Of a stretch of DNA of 64,000 bases, positions 54,989-63,752 are shown one piece after another (the first letter of the stretch is position 1; every line of letters starts with the position of its first letter). Below the pieces are notes generated by a model, which saw nothing but the letters and a program-made list of their open reading frames with translations, made no database searches and was not told the DNA's origin. A program made the position numbers and the translations under genes. The stretch is from the NCBI GenBank assembly GCA_963675945.1, contig OY780932.1, forward strand, positions 1,178,001 to 1,242,000. The letters run 5' to 3'. This stretch comes from G963556115 sp963675945 (GTDB lineage Bacteria > Planctomycetota > SZUA-567).

Positions 54989-55873
54989 ATGAAGTATTTT
55001 ATCAGATATTGGCTGTTCAGGCTGGTAATGTTCTCGACTTCTGTTTTGCCGGCGCGTTTTGCTTACTGGGTATCGCTCCGTATTGCGGATCTGGGGTATT
55101 TTCTTGGAGATCGCAAGGGACGTAAAGCGGTTATGCAGAACCTCAGGCAGGTTATGCCGACCGAGTCCGACAGTAGAATTATCTATGAGACACGCTGGGT
55201 CTTCAGGAATTGGGGTAAGTACTTTACCGAGTTCTTTCGCTTCAGTTCGTATGATATGACCTACTTTTTGCGGAATGTGACGGTGGTCAATCTGCCTTAT
55301 GTCACCGAGGCGCTCAAAGCGGGTAAGGGTTGTATGGTAATGTCAGCACATGTCTCAAACTGGGAATTGGGGGCGGCATATCTGGCGGTACGGATGGGAT
55401 TTAAAGTGAATGTGGTCGCCGCCAGGCATAATTCCGAGCGGATCAACAAGCTCTTTATCGATCAGCGCAGGGCGATGGGGATCAATGTTATTTATACCGA
55501 GGGAGCGGGGAGAAAGGTTTTGCGCGCACTCAAGAATAACGAGATAGTCTGTATTTTGAGTGATCGTGATGTTGGGGTGGATGGTATTGAGGTTGAGTTC
55601 TTCGGTAAAAAATGCAGATTCCCTCAGGGGCCGGTTCGCTTTGCCCTGAAGAGTGGGGCTACGTGTCTGCCGGGGTTTGTGACCAGGCGTACCAATGACA
55701 GTTTTGCCATTGACATGAAGCAGCCGATAGTCTTTCCTGAGACACTGAGCAAGGGGGAGAAGGTAGAGTATGGTATAAAGGAGTATGTCAAACATCTGGA
55801 AGAGTTTATCAGACTCCATCCTGAGGAGTGGCCGGTATTTTATGATGTGTGGAATGAAGAGTGGACAGATTAG
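54989..55873 (+). CDS. lysophospholipid / lipid A acyltransferase, LpxL-HtrB family
   Basis: Inner-membrane acyltransferase of the lipid A secondary-acylation family. An N-terminal hydrophobic segment (YFIRYWLFRLVMFSTSVLP) is followed by the catalytic HX4E motif in SAHVSNWELGAAYLA near residue 117 and by SDRDVGVDGIEVEFFGK, the family's second block. ATG at 54989 is selected; GTG at 54941 is an in-frame alternative, and neither has a strong ribosome-binding site. Length 294 aa is typical. It is likely to finish the lipid A made by the lpx genes at 26-29 kb. Confidence 0.87.
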   Translation: MKYFIRYWLFRLVMFSTSVLPARFAYWVSLRIADLGYFLGDRKGRKAVMQNLRQVMPTESDSRIIYETRWVFRNWGKYFTEFFRFSSYDMTYFLRNVTVVNLPYVTEALKAGKGCMVMSAHVSNWELGAAYLAVRMGFKVNVVAARHNSERINKLFIDQRRAMGINVIYTEGAGRKVLRALKNNEIVCILSDRDVGVDGIEVEFFGKKCRFPQGPVRFALKSGATCLPGFVTRRTNDSFAIDMKQPIVFPETLSKGEKVEYGIKEYVKHLEEFIRLHPEEWPVFYDVWNEEWTD

Positions 55874-55928
55874 CCTTGTCGTGCTTAACGGGTATTGACT
55901 GACTCGTAGTATAAAGGAATTTGCATAA

Positions 55929-56594
55929 ATGAAAATATGTGCTTTAATCCCTGCCTATAATGAAGGTGATTATATTTATGAGGTAGCCTGTAGGTGTAAG
56001 GAGTACATCACGGATATCCTGGTATATAATGACGGGTCAAGCGACAATACCGTAGCCGAAGCTGAGCGCGCTGGGGTGGAGGTTGTAAGTCGGGAACAGA
56101 ATAAAGGCAAAGGCCAGACCCTACTCGAGGGTTTTGATCTTTTGTCGGCGCGAGGATATGATGGGGTAATAGCGCTCGACGCCGATGGCCAGCATCTGCC
56201 TGAAGAGTTACCGTTATTTATTCAGGCGGCTAATTCAGGGGCGGATATTGTTATTGGTAACAGAATGGCGGAGCAGAAGAGTATGCCGATAGTCAACTGG
56301 TATACAAATGTTATTACCAGCCTGGTGATATCTATGCTGGCGCGTCAGCGGATCCATGATTCGCAGGTAGGGTATAGATTTATCCGGTGTGCAGCTTGGG
56401 AAGAGATAAAGACGAAAATAGTAAGCAGAAATTTTGAATTTGAAGGTGAGATGTTGGTGGTTGCGGGTAGAGCCAAGCTGAGTATTGTCGATGTGCCTAT
56501 TGAGACGGTATATGGTACAGAGGTGAGTAAGATAAATCCTTGGTTGGATACTTGGAGATTTGTCAAGATGGCTTCAAGGTTACTGGTTTCTTGA
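55929..56594 (+). CDS. glycosyltransferase family 2
   Basis: GT-A fold glycosyltransferase of family 2, cytoplasmic side of the membrane. ALIPAYNEGDYIYEVA at the start binds the nucleotide-sugar; VYNDGSSDNT and ALDADGQHLPEEL carry the metal-binding DxD-like motif; VGYRFIRCAAW follows. At 221 aa it is a minimal enzyme without added membrane helices, similar to dolichyl/polyprenyl-phosphate sugar transferases. It starts 55 bases after the acyltransferase gene and may act on the same lipid or on undecaprenyl phosphate. Substrate unknown. Confidence 0.9.
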   Translation: MKICALIPAYNEGDYIYEVACRCKEYITDILVYNDGSSDNTVAEAERAGVEVVSREQNKGKGQTLLEGFDLLSARGYDGVIALDADGQHLPEELPLFIQAANSGADIVIGNRMAEQKSMPIVNWYTNVITSLVISMLARQRIHDSQVGYRFIRCAAWEEIKTKIVSRNFEFEGEMLVVAGRAKLSIVDVPIETVYGTEVSKINPWLDTWRFVKMASRLLVS

Positions 56595-56614
56595 TTGATT
56601 GTAGGTCGTGGTTT

Positions 56615-57013
56615 ATGCATATGATACAGAAAATTAGCTTGATTGTCTTATTGCTTATCCCTATCTCTGCAGCTTATGCGAGTAATGAGCGAGCTGAGCG
56701 GATGGCTATTGTCTCCAATCTGGTGGAGGCGTTGAACTATAACAGGTATGAGCAGTTTATAAAGAACGGTTCACCCGAATGGCGCAAGCATATGAATCGG
56801 GGAAATTATCAGAAACTCCATCAGGAGATGACAAATTATATCGGGCATGTGGTGAATTGGAAGCAGGTCTCCAAGAAATCCAGGGGTAAGATCGAAACTT
56901 ACACCTATAAATTGACCGGTGATACAGAGCGGATAGGGCTCTTTATGCTGGTACAATTATATGAGTATAGAGGACGTCTGGTAGTAAATAATATCTTCTT
57001 CAGTAAACGTTAG
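56615..57013 (+). CDS. small exported protein, unknown function
   Basis: Unrecognised 132-residue protein. ATG at 56615 is chosen so that a signal peptide (MHMIQKISLIVLLLIPISAA, cleavage near YAS) is complete; the frame extends upstream to 56540 inside the glycosyltransferase gene without support. The mature part is basic and helical at first, then strand-rich with TYTYKLTGDTERIGLFMLVQ, resembling small periplasmic proteins of the NTF2-like fold, though I cannot confirm it. It starts 20 bases after the glycosyltransferase stop, so both are probably in one operon. Confidence 0.65.
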   Translation: MHMIQKISLIVLLLIPISAAYASNERAERMAIVSNLVEALNYNRYEQFIKNGSPEWRKHMNRGNYQKLHQEMTNYIGHVVNWKQVSKKSRGKIETYTYKLTGDTERIGLFMLVQLYEYRGRLVVNNIFFSKR

Positions 57014-57105
57014 TTGACTTGAAGTTGCGGTAATGTACTATCTCTTGAGGGCGCATAGAGGCTTGAACTCAGGCTTGGTAAGGTGCAAAGCCGATAATTT
57101 CAGGT

Positions 57106-58128
57106 TTATTTAGCGCTGATCACATCGCTGAGTTCTTCTTCTTCAGCACTGCTTTTGGCCTCGGTCTGAGGTATCTTCCAGCGAATCTCACTTGGAATAA
57201 TATTGACTACTTTGATCCCGGGAGGGGTTATGGCGTGGCATTTCAGTACATACTCTCCCTGAACCGATGAGCCCATATCTCTGGTATCAATATAGATGGT
57301 AAAGGCTTTGGACTCGGTCTTCTCTATCAACAGCTTTTCGCCTTCGACCTCAATCGAGACCTGGGGCGGGAGGAGTTTGCCACCGATTAATTTCTCAATT
57401 CTGGTGGCCAAGAGTACACTTACGGGGATATTTTTGTAGATCCGGGTGGTATTGGCCGGGGTAATATCGATACTCACTGAGACTGATTCTGCGAGGTATT
57501 TGGTCGTGGTCTTTAATTTTAGGGGCTGAAGATCGACATATGAACTGAAGGATGAGGTATGATTGTTCAGATCAATACTATCGGTATGGATATTGTCATC
57601 GGCACTGAATTCATCCTTTGGGGCATTGACCGCGATATAGCGCGGAGAGTAAGATATACTGCTCAGTTCATACCCCGGGGGGAGTTCACCGGTAGTCTCT
57701 ACCTTGACCGCTATATACTTGCGGACAGGTTTGACCAGGGTGATAACGAGTTGGGGGTTGTTGATACTCTCGACAATTACATCTTCAGGAAGCCCTTTGA
57801 GATTGTCCGGTTTGAGTTCCAGATGTACGTCCTGCATTGAGGAAGAGTTGTTATCAATATCTACTTTGATTCTGAAATTGATATCTCCCGGACTGAGTGA
57901 GGCAATGACATTGCGCGCTCCTTTTACCGTGATGGTACGGGATTTTGGTACAAATCCCTGTGTCTCCCAGCCCCGAGGTATGCGAATAGAGAGCTCAGCG
58001 GTGAGTTGTCTCTCTTCTGTACGACTGGTCTCTACGTAATACCAGATCGATATCCCCACAAAAACTGAGAATAACAGGGATATGTAGTCGAAACTAATAT
58101 GTTTGTGCAGATAGCGGATAATATTCAT
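57106..58128 (-). CDS. YbbR domain protein (CdaR-like)
   Basis: Membrane-anchored protein, 340 aa, with one helix at residues 16-33 (SLLFSVFVGISIWYYV) and an extracytoplasmic region of three or four YbbR beta-domains (for example RIPRGWETQGFVPKSRTITV and TGELPPGYELSSISYSPRYI). Such proteins bind and modulate the diadenylate cyclase CdaA. The gene lies 7 bases after cdaA in the same direction, the standard cdaA-cdaR pair. glmM, which often follows, is absent here; the next upstream gene diverges. The acidic tail SSAEEEELSD is cytoplasm-distal. Confidence 0.9.
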   Translation of the reverse strand: MNIIRYLHKHISFDYISLLFSVFVGISIWYYVETSRTEERQLTAELSIRIPRGWETQGFVPKSRTITVKGARNVIASLSPGDINFRIKVDIDNNSSSMQDVHLELKPDNLKGLPEDVIVESINNPQLVITLVKPVRKYIAVKVETTGELPPGYELSSISYSPRYIAVNAPKDEFSADDNIHTDSIDLNNHTSSFSSYVDLQPLKLKTTTKYLAESVSVSIDITPANTTRIYKNIPVSVLLATRIEKLIGGKLLPPQVSIEVEGEKLLIEKTESKAFTIYIDTRDMGSSVQGEYVLKCHAITPPGIKVVNIIPSEIRWKIPQTEAKSSAEEEELSDVISAK

Positions 58129-58135
58129 CTGGCGT

Positions 58136-58969
58136 CTAGTCCTCGGCTTTTTCTGGTTGATTCTGGTTATGGGTGATCTTACACTCTTTCACAAGTACTT
58201 CGGTAAGGCCTTCATAATCAAGATCAAGGGTTATCTCACCGCCGATGGCTACCGATACGGCTCCGGTCTCTTCCGAGACGATGACTACCACGGCATCTAC
58301 CTCTTCACTCAGACCCAGGGCGGCGCGGTGGCGGGTACCCATGCCCTTACATACCTCGACATTCTCAGAGAGCGGCAGCAGACAGTTGGCAGCAACAATC
58401 TTGCCTGCGCGGATAATTACCGCTCCGTCATGGAGGGGCGTATTCTTGGTGAAGATGGTGGTGAGGAGTTTGGTACTCAGCCTGGCTTCCAGCAGTACTC
58501 CGCTCTCTATACATGTACCTACCATGGTCTTGCGTTCGATAACGATGAGCGCTCCTACTTCACTGCGCTTACTGATATGAAAGGCGGCGTCAACAACCTC
58601 TTTCTCCATATTTGAGTCGCTCTTGCCAGCGAATTGTGAGGCGCTCTCGCCGATACGTATCAGCATTCGGCGGATCTCTGGCTGAAAGATGACAACAATA
58701 CCGAATAAGGATACGTCAACCAGATTCTCCAGGATCCAACTGACATTTCTTAGTTCTACCATCTTGGCAATGAAGAGGATAAAGATAAAGAGTATGACAA
58801 AGCAGATTACTGCACCTCGGGCAATACCAGCTCCGCGCGTACCCTTTATGGCTGAGAACGTCATATAGATCATGGTAATGATAATTATTATTTCCAGCAT
58901 GGCGCCGAAGACACCCAGATGGCTGGTATTGGCAAGACTTTGAAAAAAATTATCCATATAGTTACTCAT
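58136..58969 (-). CDS. cdaA: diadenylate cyclase CdaA
   Basis: Makes the second messenger c-di-AMP from two ATP. Three N-terminal membrane helices lie in residues 14-95; the DAC domain follows, with NTPLHDGAVIIRAGKI (DGA motif) near residue 183 and GTRHRAALGLSEE (RHR motif) near residue 208. ATG at 58969 is assigned from the family's usual N-terminus; another at 58957 and the longer start at 59017 are possible, none with a strong ribosome-binding site. Paired with the ybbR gene. c-di-AMP controls osmotic and potassium balance and cell-wall stress. Confidence 0.93.
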   Translation of the reverse strand: MSNYMDNFFQSLANTSHLGVFGAMLEIIIIITMIYMTFSAIKGTRGAGIARGAVICFVILFIFILFIAKMVELRNVSWILENLVDVSLFGIVVIFQPEIRRMLIRIGESASQFAGKSDSNMEKEVVDAAFHISKRSEVGALIVIERKTMVGTCIESGVLLEARLSTKLLTTIFTKNTPLHDGAVIIRAGKIVAANCLLPLSENVEVCKGMGTRHRAALGLSEEVDAVVVIVSEETGAVSVAIGGEITLDLDYEGLTEVLVKECKITHNQNQPEKAED

Positions 58970-59520
58970 TGTGTTTCTGGAGGGAAGATCATAAATTGTA
59001 TGAATATAGTTTAGCAATAATTCTTCTTAATTACAAGAATTAATCATGTATAATGATACTGATTAGGTTGTGTTTTTACTCTGGCTCTGTAGTGGTAGGG
59101 TGAATATGAGGCTGAATTCGGAGGCTATAGATTAATTTTGGGGTTTATTCGGTGAAGATTTGGTAACAGAGTTGAATAATGAAAATAATCTTATAACAAA
59201 AAAATTACTTGCCAAAAAAAATAAATATGATAGCTTTAGATTGGGAGTCAGTAATAGAGATTAGCATTAAAAATATAGTGCTGTATTTATTACCTTTTTG
59301 TTTGTTTAGGGTTTGAATATTACATGGACTAAAATACTCGGTATGCTATTTATTGGCGGCAATTTATTGTGTATTATCATCTGTGTCAATATATTTGGTT
59401 CGATATTAAGTGTGATCAAGCATTGTGGTTTTTTTATGCTATAATTCAGTTATATTTGTTTAGGGTGTAGCTGGCGGCAGAGATATTATAACAGGCTACT
59501 TAACTTTCGGAGGTTTTCTC
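58970..59520. other. divergent intergenic region cdaA/araC-like
   Basis: About 550 AT-rich bases. TATAAT-like boxes are frequent and cannot be told from composition. GGAGG at about 59511 serves the AraC-type gene. No repeat or RNA gene recognised. Confidence 0.6.
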
Positions 59521-60408
59521 ATGAAGTTATCACGGCATGGTTTCTTTGGGATGAGTCAGAACCAACTGCCTTTTTCGATTTTGAAGAGTAATCCACAAGA
59601 GAGTTTTCCGTTGCATGAGCATGAGTTTGTTGAGCTTGTGCTGGTTACAGGAGGGGCAGGCAGTTATTTTAATGAGAAGATATCTTATTCTATCCGTAAA
59701 GGTGATGTTTTTCTGGTCAATCCTGGTATTCGTCATGGTTATAGGGATACCGATGAACTCTCGTTGATAAGTGTGCTTTATAGTGCCGATTGTCTCTTGT
59801 CGCCGCTGGCGGATATTGGAACTATGGTTGGTTATCATGCACTCTTTAGGATTGAGCCGTATGTAAATGCAAATTCTGTTGCCAGACTCCTGCTCAGCGA
59901 ACAGCAGTTGCTTGAGGCTCAGGTTATTATTGAAAAAATTGAGAATGAAATTGAGATCAATAGTCCCGGAGTGGTCTTCTTTTCCAAGGTGTATTTCCTT
60001 GAACTTATCGGTTTTCTCTCCAGATGTTACAGTACGGAAGAGGCAAAGAAATCGCCGGAGATTATGCGTGTGGCCGAGGCCATATCCTATATTGAGCAGC
60101 ATTATACCAAGGATATTGAGCAAGATGATCTAGCAAAGATTGCCAACCTCTCCAAGAGTCATTTCCTTCATATCTTTAAGAAGACAACAAATACCACGCC
60201 TTTGCTTTATCAGAAGCTTTTGCGTATGGAGAAAGCTTGTTCGCTGCTGACGCAGAGTCGGATGTCAATTACAGAGGTAAGCTATAATTGCGGTTATCAT
60301 GACAGTAATTATTTTACCCGGCAGTTTAAAAAGGTGATGAAGATGTCGCCCAAACAGTATCGCAACAGTAGCCGCAGTATTGAGATGCCGGAGCAGGATG
60401 AAGATTAG
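59521..60408 (+). CDS. AraC family transcriptional regulator with cupin sensing domain
   Basis: DNA-binding regulator. N-terminal cupin domain (residues 20-130): FPLHEHEFVELVLVTGG and DVFLVNPGIRHGYRD resemble sugar-sensing AraC proteins such as RhaR. C-terminal pair of helix-turn-helices: ARIANLSKSHFLHIFKKTTNT-like segment at about residue 205 and ITEVSYNCGYHDSNYFTRQFK near 255, ending MSPKQYRNSSRS. GGAGG lies 7 bases before the ATG. No sugar operon is adjacent; in this window only a dead sugar importer (49.5-50.4 kb) is seen, which may or may not be a former target. Confidence 0.92.
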   Translation: MKLSRHGFFGMSQNQLPFSILKSNPQESFPLHEHEFVELVLVTGGAGSYFNEKISYSIRKGDVFLVNPGIRHGYRDTDELSLISVLYSADCLLSPLADIGTMVGYHALFRIEPYVNANSVARLLLSEQQLLEAQVIIEKIENEIEINSPGVVFFSKVYFLELIGFLSRCYSTEEAKKSPEIMRVAEAISYIEQHYTKDIEQDDLAKIANLSKSHFLHIFKKTTNTTPLLYQKLLRMEKACSLLTQSRMSITEVSYNCGYHDSNYFTRQFKKVMKMSPKQYRNSSRSIEMPEQDED

Positions 60409-60456
60409 GCATTGCTCTCTGTACGGTTATTTTTATTGGATTTTAAGATATAAGTT

Positions 60457-60492
60457 ATAAGGAGGCAGTTCTTTTAAGAACTGCCTCCTTAT
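60457..60492. terminator. long stem-loop between convergent genes
   Basis: Perfect 17-bp inverted repeat, 60457-60473 with 60476-60492 (core AAGGAGGCAGTTCTT), 2-base centre. Very stable; lies between the AraC-type gene and the converging NrdD-like gene. No clear T run, so it probably works as a two-way terminator or a 3'-end protector. Confidence 0.6.
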
Positions 60493-60532
60493 ATTATACA
60501 ATACTACAGGGTTGGTAATCTTCAGCGCAGAA

Positions 60533-60865
60533 TTAGCACTTTGCGGTCTCTGGGAGGGCATAGGTGCCGGTGTGTCTATCCTTCAATTCACCGAGTTTGG
60601 ACTTGTTCCAATTGTCGATACGTGAGAAGTAACCGACGACTCTGGTCATGCGTTGTAGAGCAACAGGTTCGCGCTTGCAGGTAAGAACCTCTTCGATAAT
60701 ATCCCAGTCGCTCTTCTCAATTGCTTCTAGAGGAAGACGAGTTGAGAGTCCGCTTTTGAGGTGCTTGACAATACAACCAGGAGATTTCTTCTCTGGACTG
60801 TCGATGCCTTCGCCGGCAAGTTCTGGATGTGTTTCTACGGTGTCAAAAAAGTCTGTTAGCTTCAT
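60533..60865 (-). CDS. stand-alone NrdD C-terminal-like (glycyl radical site) protein
   Basis: Small 110-residue protein. The C-terminal part, LQRMTRVVGYFS (Gly78) then NWNKSKLGELKDRHTGTY, matches the glycyl-radical end of anaerobic ribonucleotide reductases (NrdD), where R-V-x-G-Y carries the radical glycine. The catalytic barrel is absent and the Cys residues here (31, 63, 110) do not form the usual CxxC-CxxC zinc site. Small proteins of this kind are often annotated as anaerobic RNR without proof. It could be a spare-part protein like GrcA (YfiD) for pyruvate formate-lyase, a regulator, or an inactive relic. A full nrdD or nrdG is not in the window. Confidence 0.6.
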   Translation of the reverse strand: MKLTDFFDTVETHPELAGEGIDSPEKKSPGCIVKHLKSGLSTRLPLEAIEKSDWDIIEEVLTCKREPVALQRMTRVVGYFSRIDNWNKSKLGELKDRHTGTYALPETAKC

Positions 60866-61324
60866 AATTGATATCCTTAGTTTATACTTGTGTTAATTGA
60901 TAAAAAAGTAATAATAACATTATATATATTAAAAGCTGAATATACAGCTTTTTGTGGTTTTATTGTTCTTTGCTACTATATGTTGTATCGACCGCTTGAT
61001 ATTTTTATTCTACGAATTTCGGTCAAAGTTGTCAAGAAAAGAGTGTTTAATTGTGTTGAACTTGTCTAAAACCCTGAAAAAAACAGGTAATTTTCTGATA
61101 AAAAAATTGAAAAAAAATAGGTTTATGCTTGAATGATTTCTGTAAGACGGAGTATCTTGGTAGCGGGAGAGAGGTGAAGCAGAGAGGATTTGAGATTTTG
61201 TTCAGAGGCTGTAGCTATTATTAATCTGAAAAATACTTGCTGAATAAAGCTTTTTCTGAGCGGTCTTTTCTGTATAATTGCTAAAAATCAAGGATATGGA
61301 TAAAGCGTTAGGAGATATAATATA
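60866..61324. other. AT-rich intergenic region
   Basis: Divergent spacer between the NrdD-like gene and clpP. A TATAAT box at 61273-61278, preceded by TG, lies 47 bases before clpP and is the best promoter candidate, although no good -35 box is seen. Short frames here are low-complexity and not called. Confidence 0.55.
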
Positions 61325-61921
61325 ATGAGATTTGATTGTGATGACTGCGACAATAAAGATGAAGATAAGAAGAATGGAAATGCTCTGGAGCAAGAGATGC
61401 TCAAGACCAGATCTATTATGATTTCAGAAGAGGTGAGTGAGGAACTGGCCAAAAAGGTCTATGCGCAACTTCTGCTTATGAATCAGAGATCTAACGAAGA
61501 TCCGATTTATATTTATATCAATAGCCCGGGCGGGGACGCTGACAGCGGCTTCGGGATCTATGATATGCTGAAATTTATTGAGGCTCCGGTGATTACCGTG
61601 GTCTGCGGATTGTGTGCAAGTGCGGCGGTTACTATCTTTCTGGGGGCGGATAATGGTAAGAATTATTCTACACCCAATAGTCGTTTTCTTCTGCATCAAC
61701 CTTCTACCGGGGTGCAAGGCAGTGCGTCGGATATGGAGATTACAGCCAATGAGATCAATAAGACGCGGGAGCGTTATAACGCGATAGTCTCTGAGGTCTC
61801 TGGTAAGAGCATGGAGCAACTCAAGAAGGATGCTGACCGTGATTTCTGGATGAGCCCGGAAGAGGCGGTGGAGTATGGGCTGGTGAGTAAGATTATCTCC
61901 AAACGTGAGCAGGCAGAGTAA
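61325..61921 (+). CDS. clpP: ClpP-family serine protease with acidic Cys-containing N-terminus
   Basis: Proteolytic subunit of a Clp protease. Catalytic triad: Ser99 in CGLCASAAV, His124 in LLHQPST, Asp173 in DRDFWMSPEEAVEYGLV. INSPGGDADSGFGIYD near residue 61 forms the oxyanion strand. The N-terminus is unusual: MRFDCDDCDNKDEDKK has a CxxC pair in an acidic run, where most ClpP have a short propeptide and loops that engage the ATPase. GGAG 9 bases before the ATG supports this start. clpX is not adjacent, which suggests a second, specialised ClpP. Length 198 aa is normal. Confidence 0.9.
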   Translation: MRFDCDDCDNKDEDKKNGNALEQEMLKTRSIMISEEVSEELAKKVYAQLLLMNQRSNEDPIYIYINSPGGDADSGFGIYDMLKFIEAPVITVVCGLCASAAVTIFLGADNGKNYSTPNSRFLLHQPSTGVQGSASDMEITANEINKTRERYNAIVSEVSGKSMEQLKKDADRDFWMSPEEAVEYGLVSKIISKREQAE

Positions 61922-62003
61922 TACTGGGGGATGAATTATTGCGCGGTAAAATATTTTTTGCCAGCACAAAAAAATAGCAGAGTCAACGATATTGTGATAG
62001 TAT

Positions 62004-62036
62004 ATAAGGGTAGAGTTTTTCTACCCTTATATTTTT
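62004..62036 (+). terminator. terminator of clpP
   Basis: Perfect 10-bp stem, ATAAGGGTAG at 62004-62013 with CTACCCTTAT at 62021-62030, 7-base loop, followed by ATTTTTA. Confidence 0.88.
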
Positions 62037-62058
62037 AGACGTGCAGGGGGAGATGATT

Positions 62059-63093
62059 ATGAAGATGATAATGTTCAATACTAAAAAGTATGACCAGCAA
62101 TCATTTGAGCAGGCGCTGGAAGGAAGTAAGCATACTATCAGGTATGTTGAGGCGAAACTGAGTATAGAAACCGTCAAGCTTGCGGCTGGTTATGAGTGTA
62201 TCTGTATCTTTGTCAATGATATTGCTGATGCCGAAGTCATACGAGAGCTGGCAGAAAATGGTACTAAGTTTATTGCTTTACGCTGTGCGGGGTTTAATAA
62301 TGTTGATTTGCATGCGGCTCGCAAGTACGGAGTCTGTGTGGCCAGGGTGCCTGAGTACTCGCCTTTTGGGGTTGCAGAGCATGCGCTGGCTTTAATGATG
62401 TCGCTAAATCGGAAGATCCACCGGGCATATAACCGTGTGCGTGAAGCCAACTTTGCCTTGAGCGGGTTGTTGGGTTTTGATCTTCACGGTAAAGTGGCCG
62501 GAGTCGTCGGAACGGGTAAGATCGGGAGAATTGCTGCCACTATTTTGAATAAGGGCTTTGGTTGTAAGGTGTTGGCCTATGATAAATATCCTGATGCAGC
62601 GCTAGCGGAAGACGGGGTAGAGTATGTTGAACTGGAGAAGCTCTTGAAGTCTTGTGATATTATTACTCTGCATTGTCCGCTCAACCCTGAGACCTATTAT
62701 CTTATCAATGCAAGCTCGATACGACTGATGAAGCCGGGGGTAATGTTGATAAATACTAGCAGAGGGGCGCTTATTGATACTCTGGCGGTAATCGAGGGCC
62801 TCAAGAGCGGGAGGATAGGTTCACTCGGTATAGATGTTTATGAGGAAGAAGGTGACCTCTTCTTTGAGGATCTTTCGGGAGAGGTTATACAGGATGATGT
62901 ATTTGCCCGTCTGTTGACTTTACCGAATGTACTGGTAACTGGGCATCAGGCGTATTTTACCCTTGAGGCGCTGCATAATATTGCCCAGACTACGGTGCAG
63001 AATATAACAGAGTATGAAGATAATCATACCTGCGCCAATGCTGTGTTCTGTGACCGGATCAGGGCGTCTAACTCTTCACGTATAATTCAATAA
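62059..63093 (+). CDS. ldhA: D-lactate dehydrogenase
   Basis: NAD-dependent D-2-hydroxyacid dehydrogenase, fermentative LdhA type: reduces pyruvate to D-lactate. Rossmann motif GVVGTGKIGRIAA near residue 146, LRCAGFNNVDLHA near residue 76 (substrate loop), NTSRGALIDT near 233 (arginine), DVYEEEGDLFFEDLSG near 258 (glutamate; typical of LdhA) and VTGHQAYFTLEAL near 296 (catalytic histidine). ATG at 62059 is chosen for its spacing to GGGGGAGA; GTG 62041 and ATG 62053 are in frame. The length of 344 aa is slightly longer than E. coli LdhA (329). Confidence 0.95.
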   Translation: MKMIMFNTKKYDQQSFEQALEGSKHTIRYVEAKLSIETVKLAAGYECICIFVNDIADAEVIRELAENGTKFIALRCAGFNNVDLHAARKYGVCVARVPEYSPFGVAEHALALMMSLNRKIHRAYNRVREANFALSGLLGFDLHGKVAGVVGTGKIGRIAATILNKGFGCKVLAYDKYPDAALAEDGVEYVELEKLLKSCDIITLHCPLNPETYYLINASSIRLMKPGVMLINTSRGALIDTLAVIEGLKSGRIGSLGIDVYEEEGDLFFEDLSGEVIQDDVFARLLTLPNVLVTGHQAYFTLEALHNIAQTTVQNITEYEDNHTCANAVFCDRIRASNSSRIIQ

Positions 63094-63198
63094 TTATATA
63101 TAGTTTGCTGTTTTCTGCGAGCCGAGGTTTTTAAAGAAATTTAGGAATATAATGAAGGTATAAATTGGCTAGGTTATACTGTTGCTCTTTGGCTGGAT

Positions 63199-63230
63199 AG
63201 GAAAATCACTTATGTGGTTTTCCTTTTTTT
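63199..63230 (+). terminator. terminator downstream of ldhA
   Basis: Stem AGGAAAATCAC at 63199-63209 with GTGGTTTTCCT at 63214-63224 (11 bp, one G-T pair), loop TTAT, T run to 63230. It lies about 105 bases past the ldhA stop. Confidence 0.85.
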
Positions 63231-63244
63231 ATTGTATGAATAAA

Positions 63245-63440
63245 CCGGCCGGTAGCGGGATTTGCAGTTGAAGACGCACCGTGCAACCAGTCCACTTGTG
63301 CTTGGATGTCTGAAAATAGTAACTGGTAATATCTTTAGATCATGGAAGTTTTTCGCTAGAACACAGGTGAATTTAAAACTGGTGAGGGATATGCTTGATA
63401 CTCCCTTCGTGCGAAAAGCCAGGCTCTAGACAACCGTTAT
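63245..63440. ncRNA. candidate structured RNA, type unknown
   Basis: A GC-richer block in an AT-rich spacer with several possible stems: ACCAGT with ACTGGT (about 63287 and 63328), TTTTCGC with GCGAAAA (about 63351 and 63411), and AGGGA with TCCCT (about 63386 and 63401) nested inside the second pair. It shows no match I recognise to 6S, RNase P, SRP or tmRNA, and its strand is unknown. Low confidence. Confidence 0.3.
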
Positions 63441-63752
63441 ACTCAATCCGAAGGTCTATATGTTGTACTTAGAGTTTTATATATCTGTTCACTTTGTTCT
63501 CACTTAGAATTCAATGTCAAATCTTAATTGTTATATTGATTTACGGCATTTGAGCTGCTTGCACCTGTAAAAAATGATGTCTAAAATATATTATTGACAT
63601 AACAGGTTGAATGTGTAGTTTTTTGCGTTTTATGTAATTACTTATATATTAGTATGTTAAGTGCCTTAATGGTTCTGGTACGCTCTTTGATTATTGTATT
63701 TGTATAGTTGAGAATTAATATATGTATATTTGCGGATAAAGAGAGGTACGTG

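Larger units (their letters stand above)
63094..63752. other. intergenic region with terminator and possible RNA
   Basis: About 660 bases without a protein gene. It contains the ldhA terminator (63199-63230), then a stretch of higher GC with several inverted repeats (63245-63440, listed separately), then AT-rich sequence before the small membrane protein gene. Confidence 0.6.

Noticed and set aside
63245..63440. Assignment as 6S RNA, tmRNA, RNase P or SRP RNA
   Set aside because: None of the conserved core sequences of those RNAs could be found.
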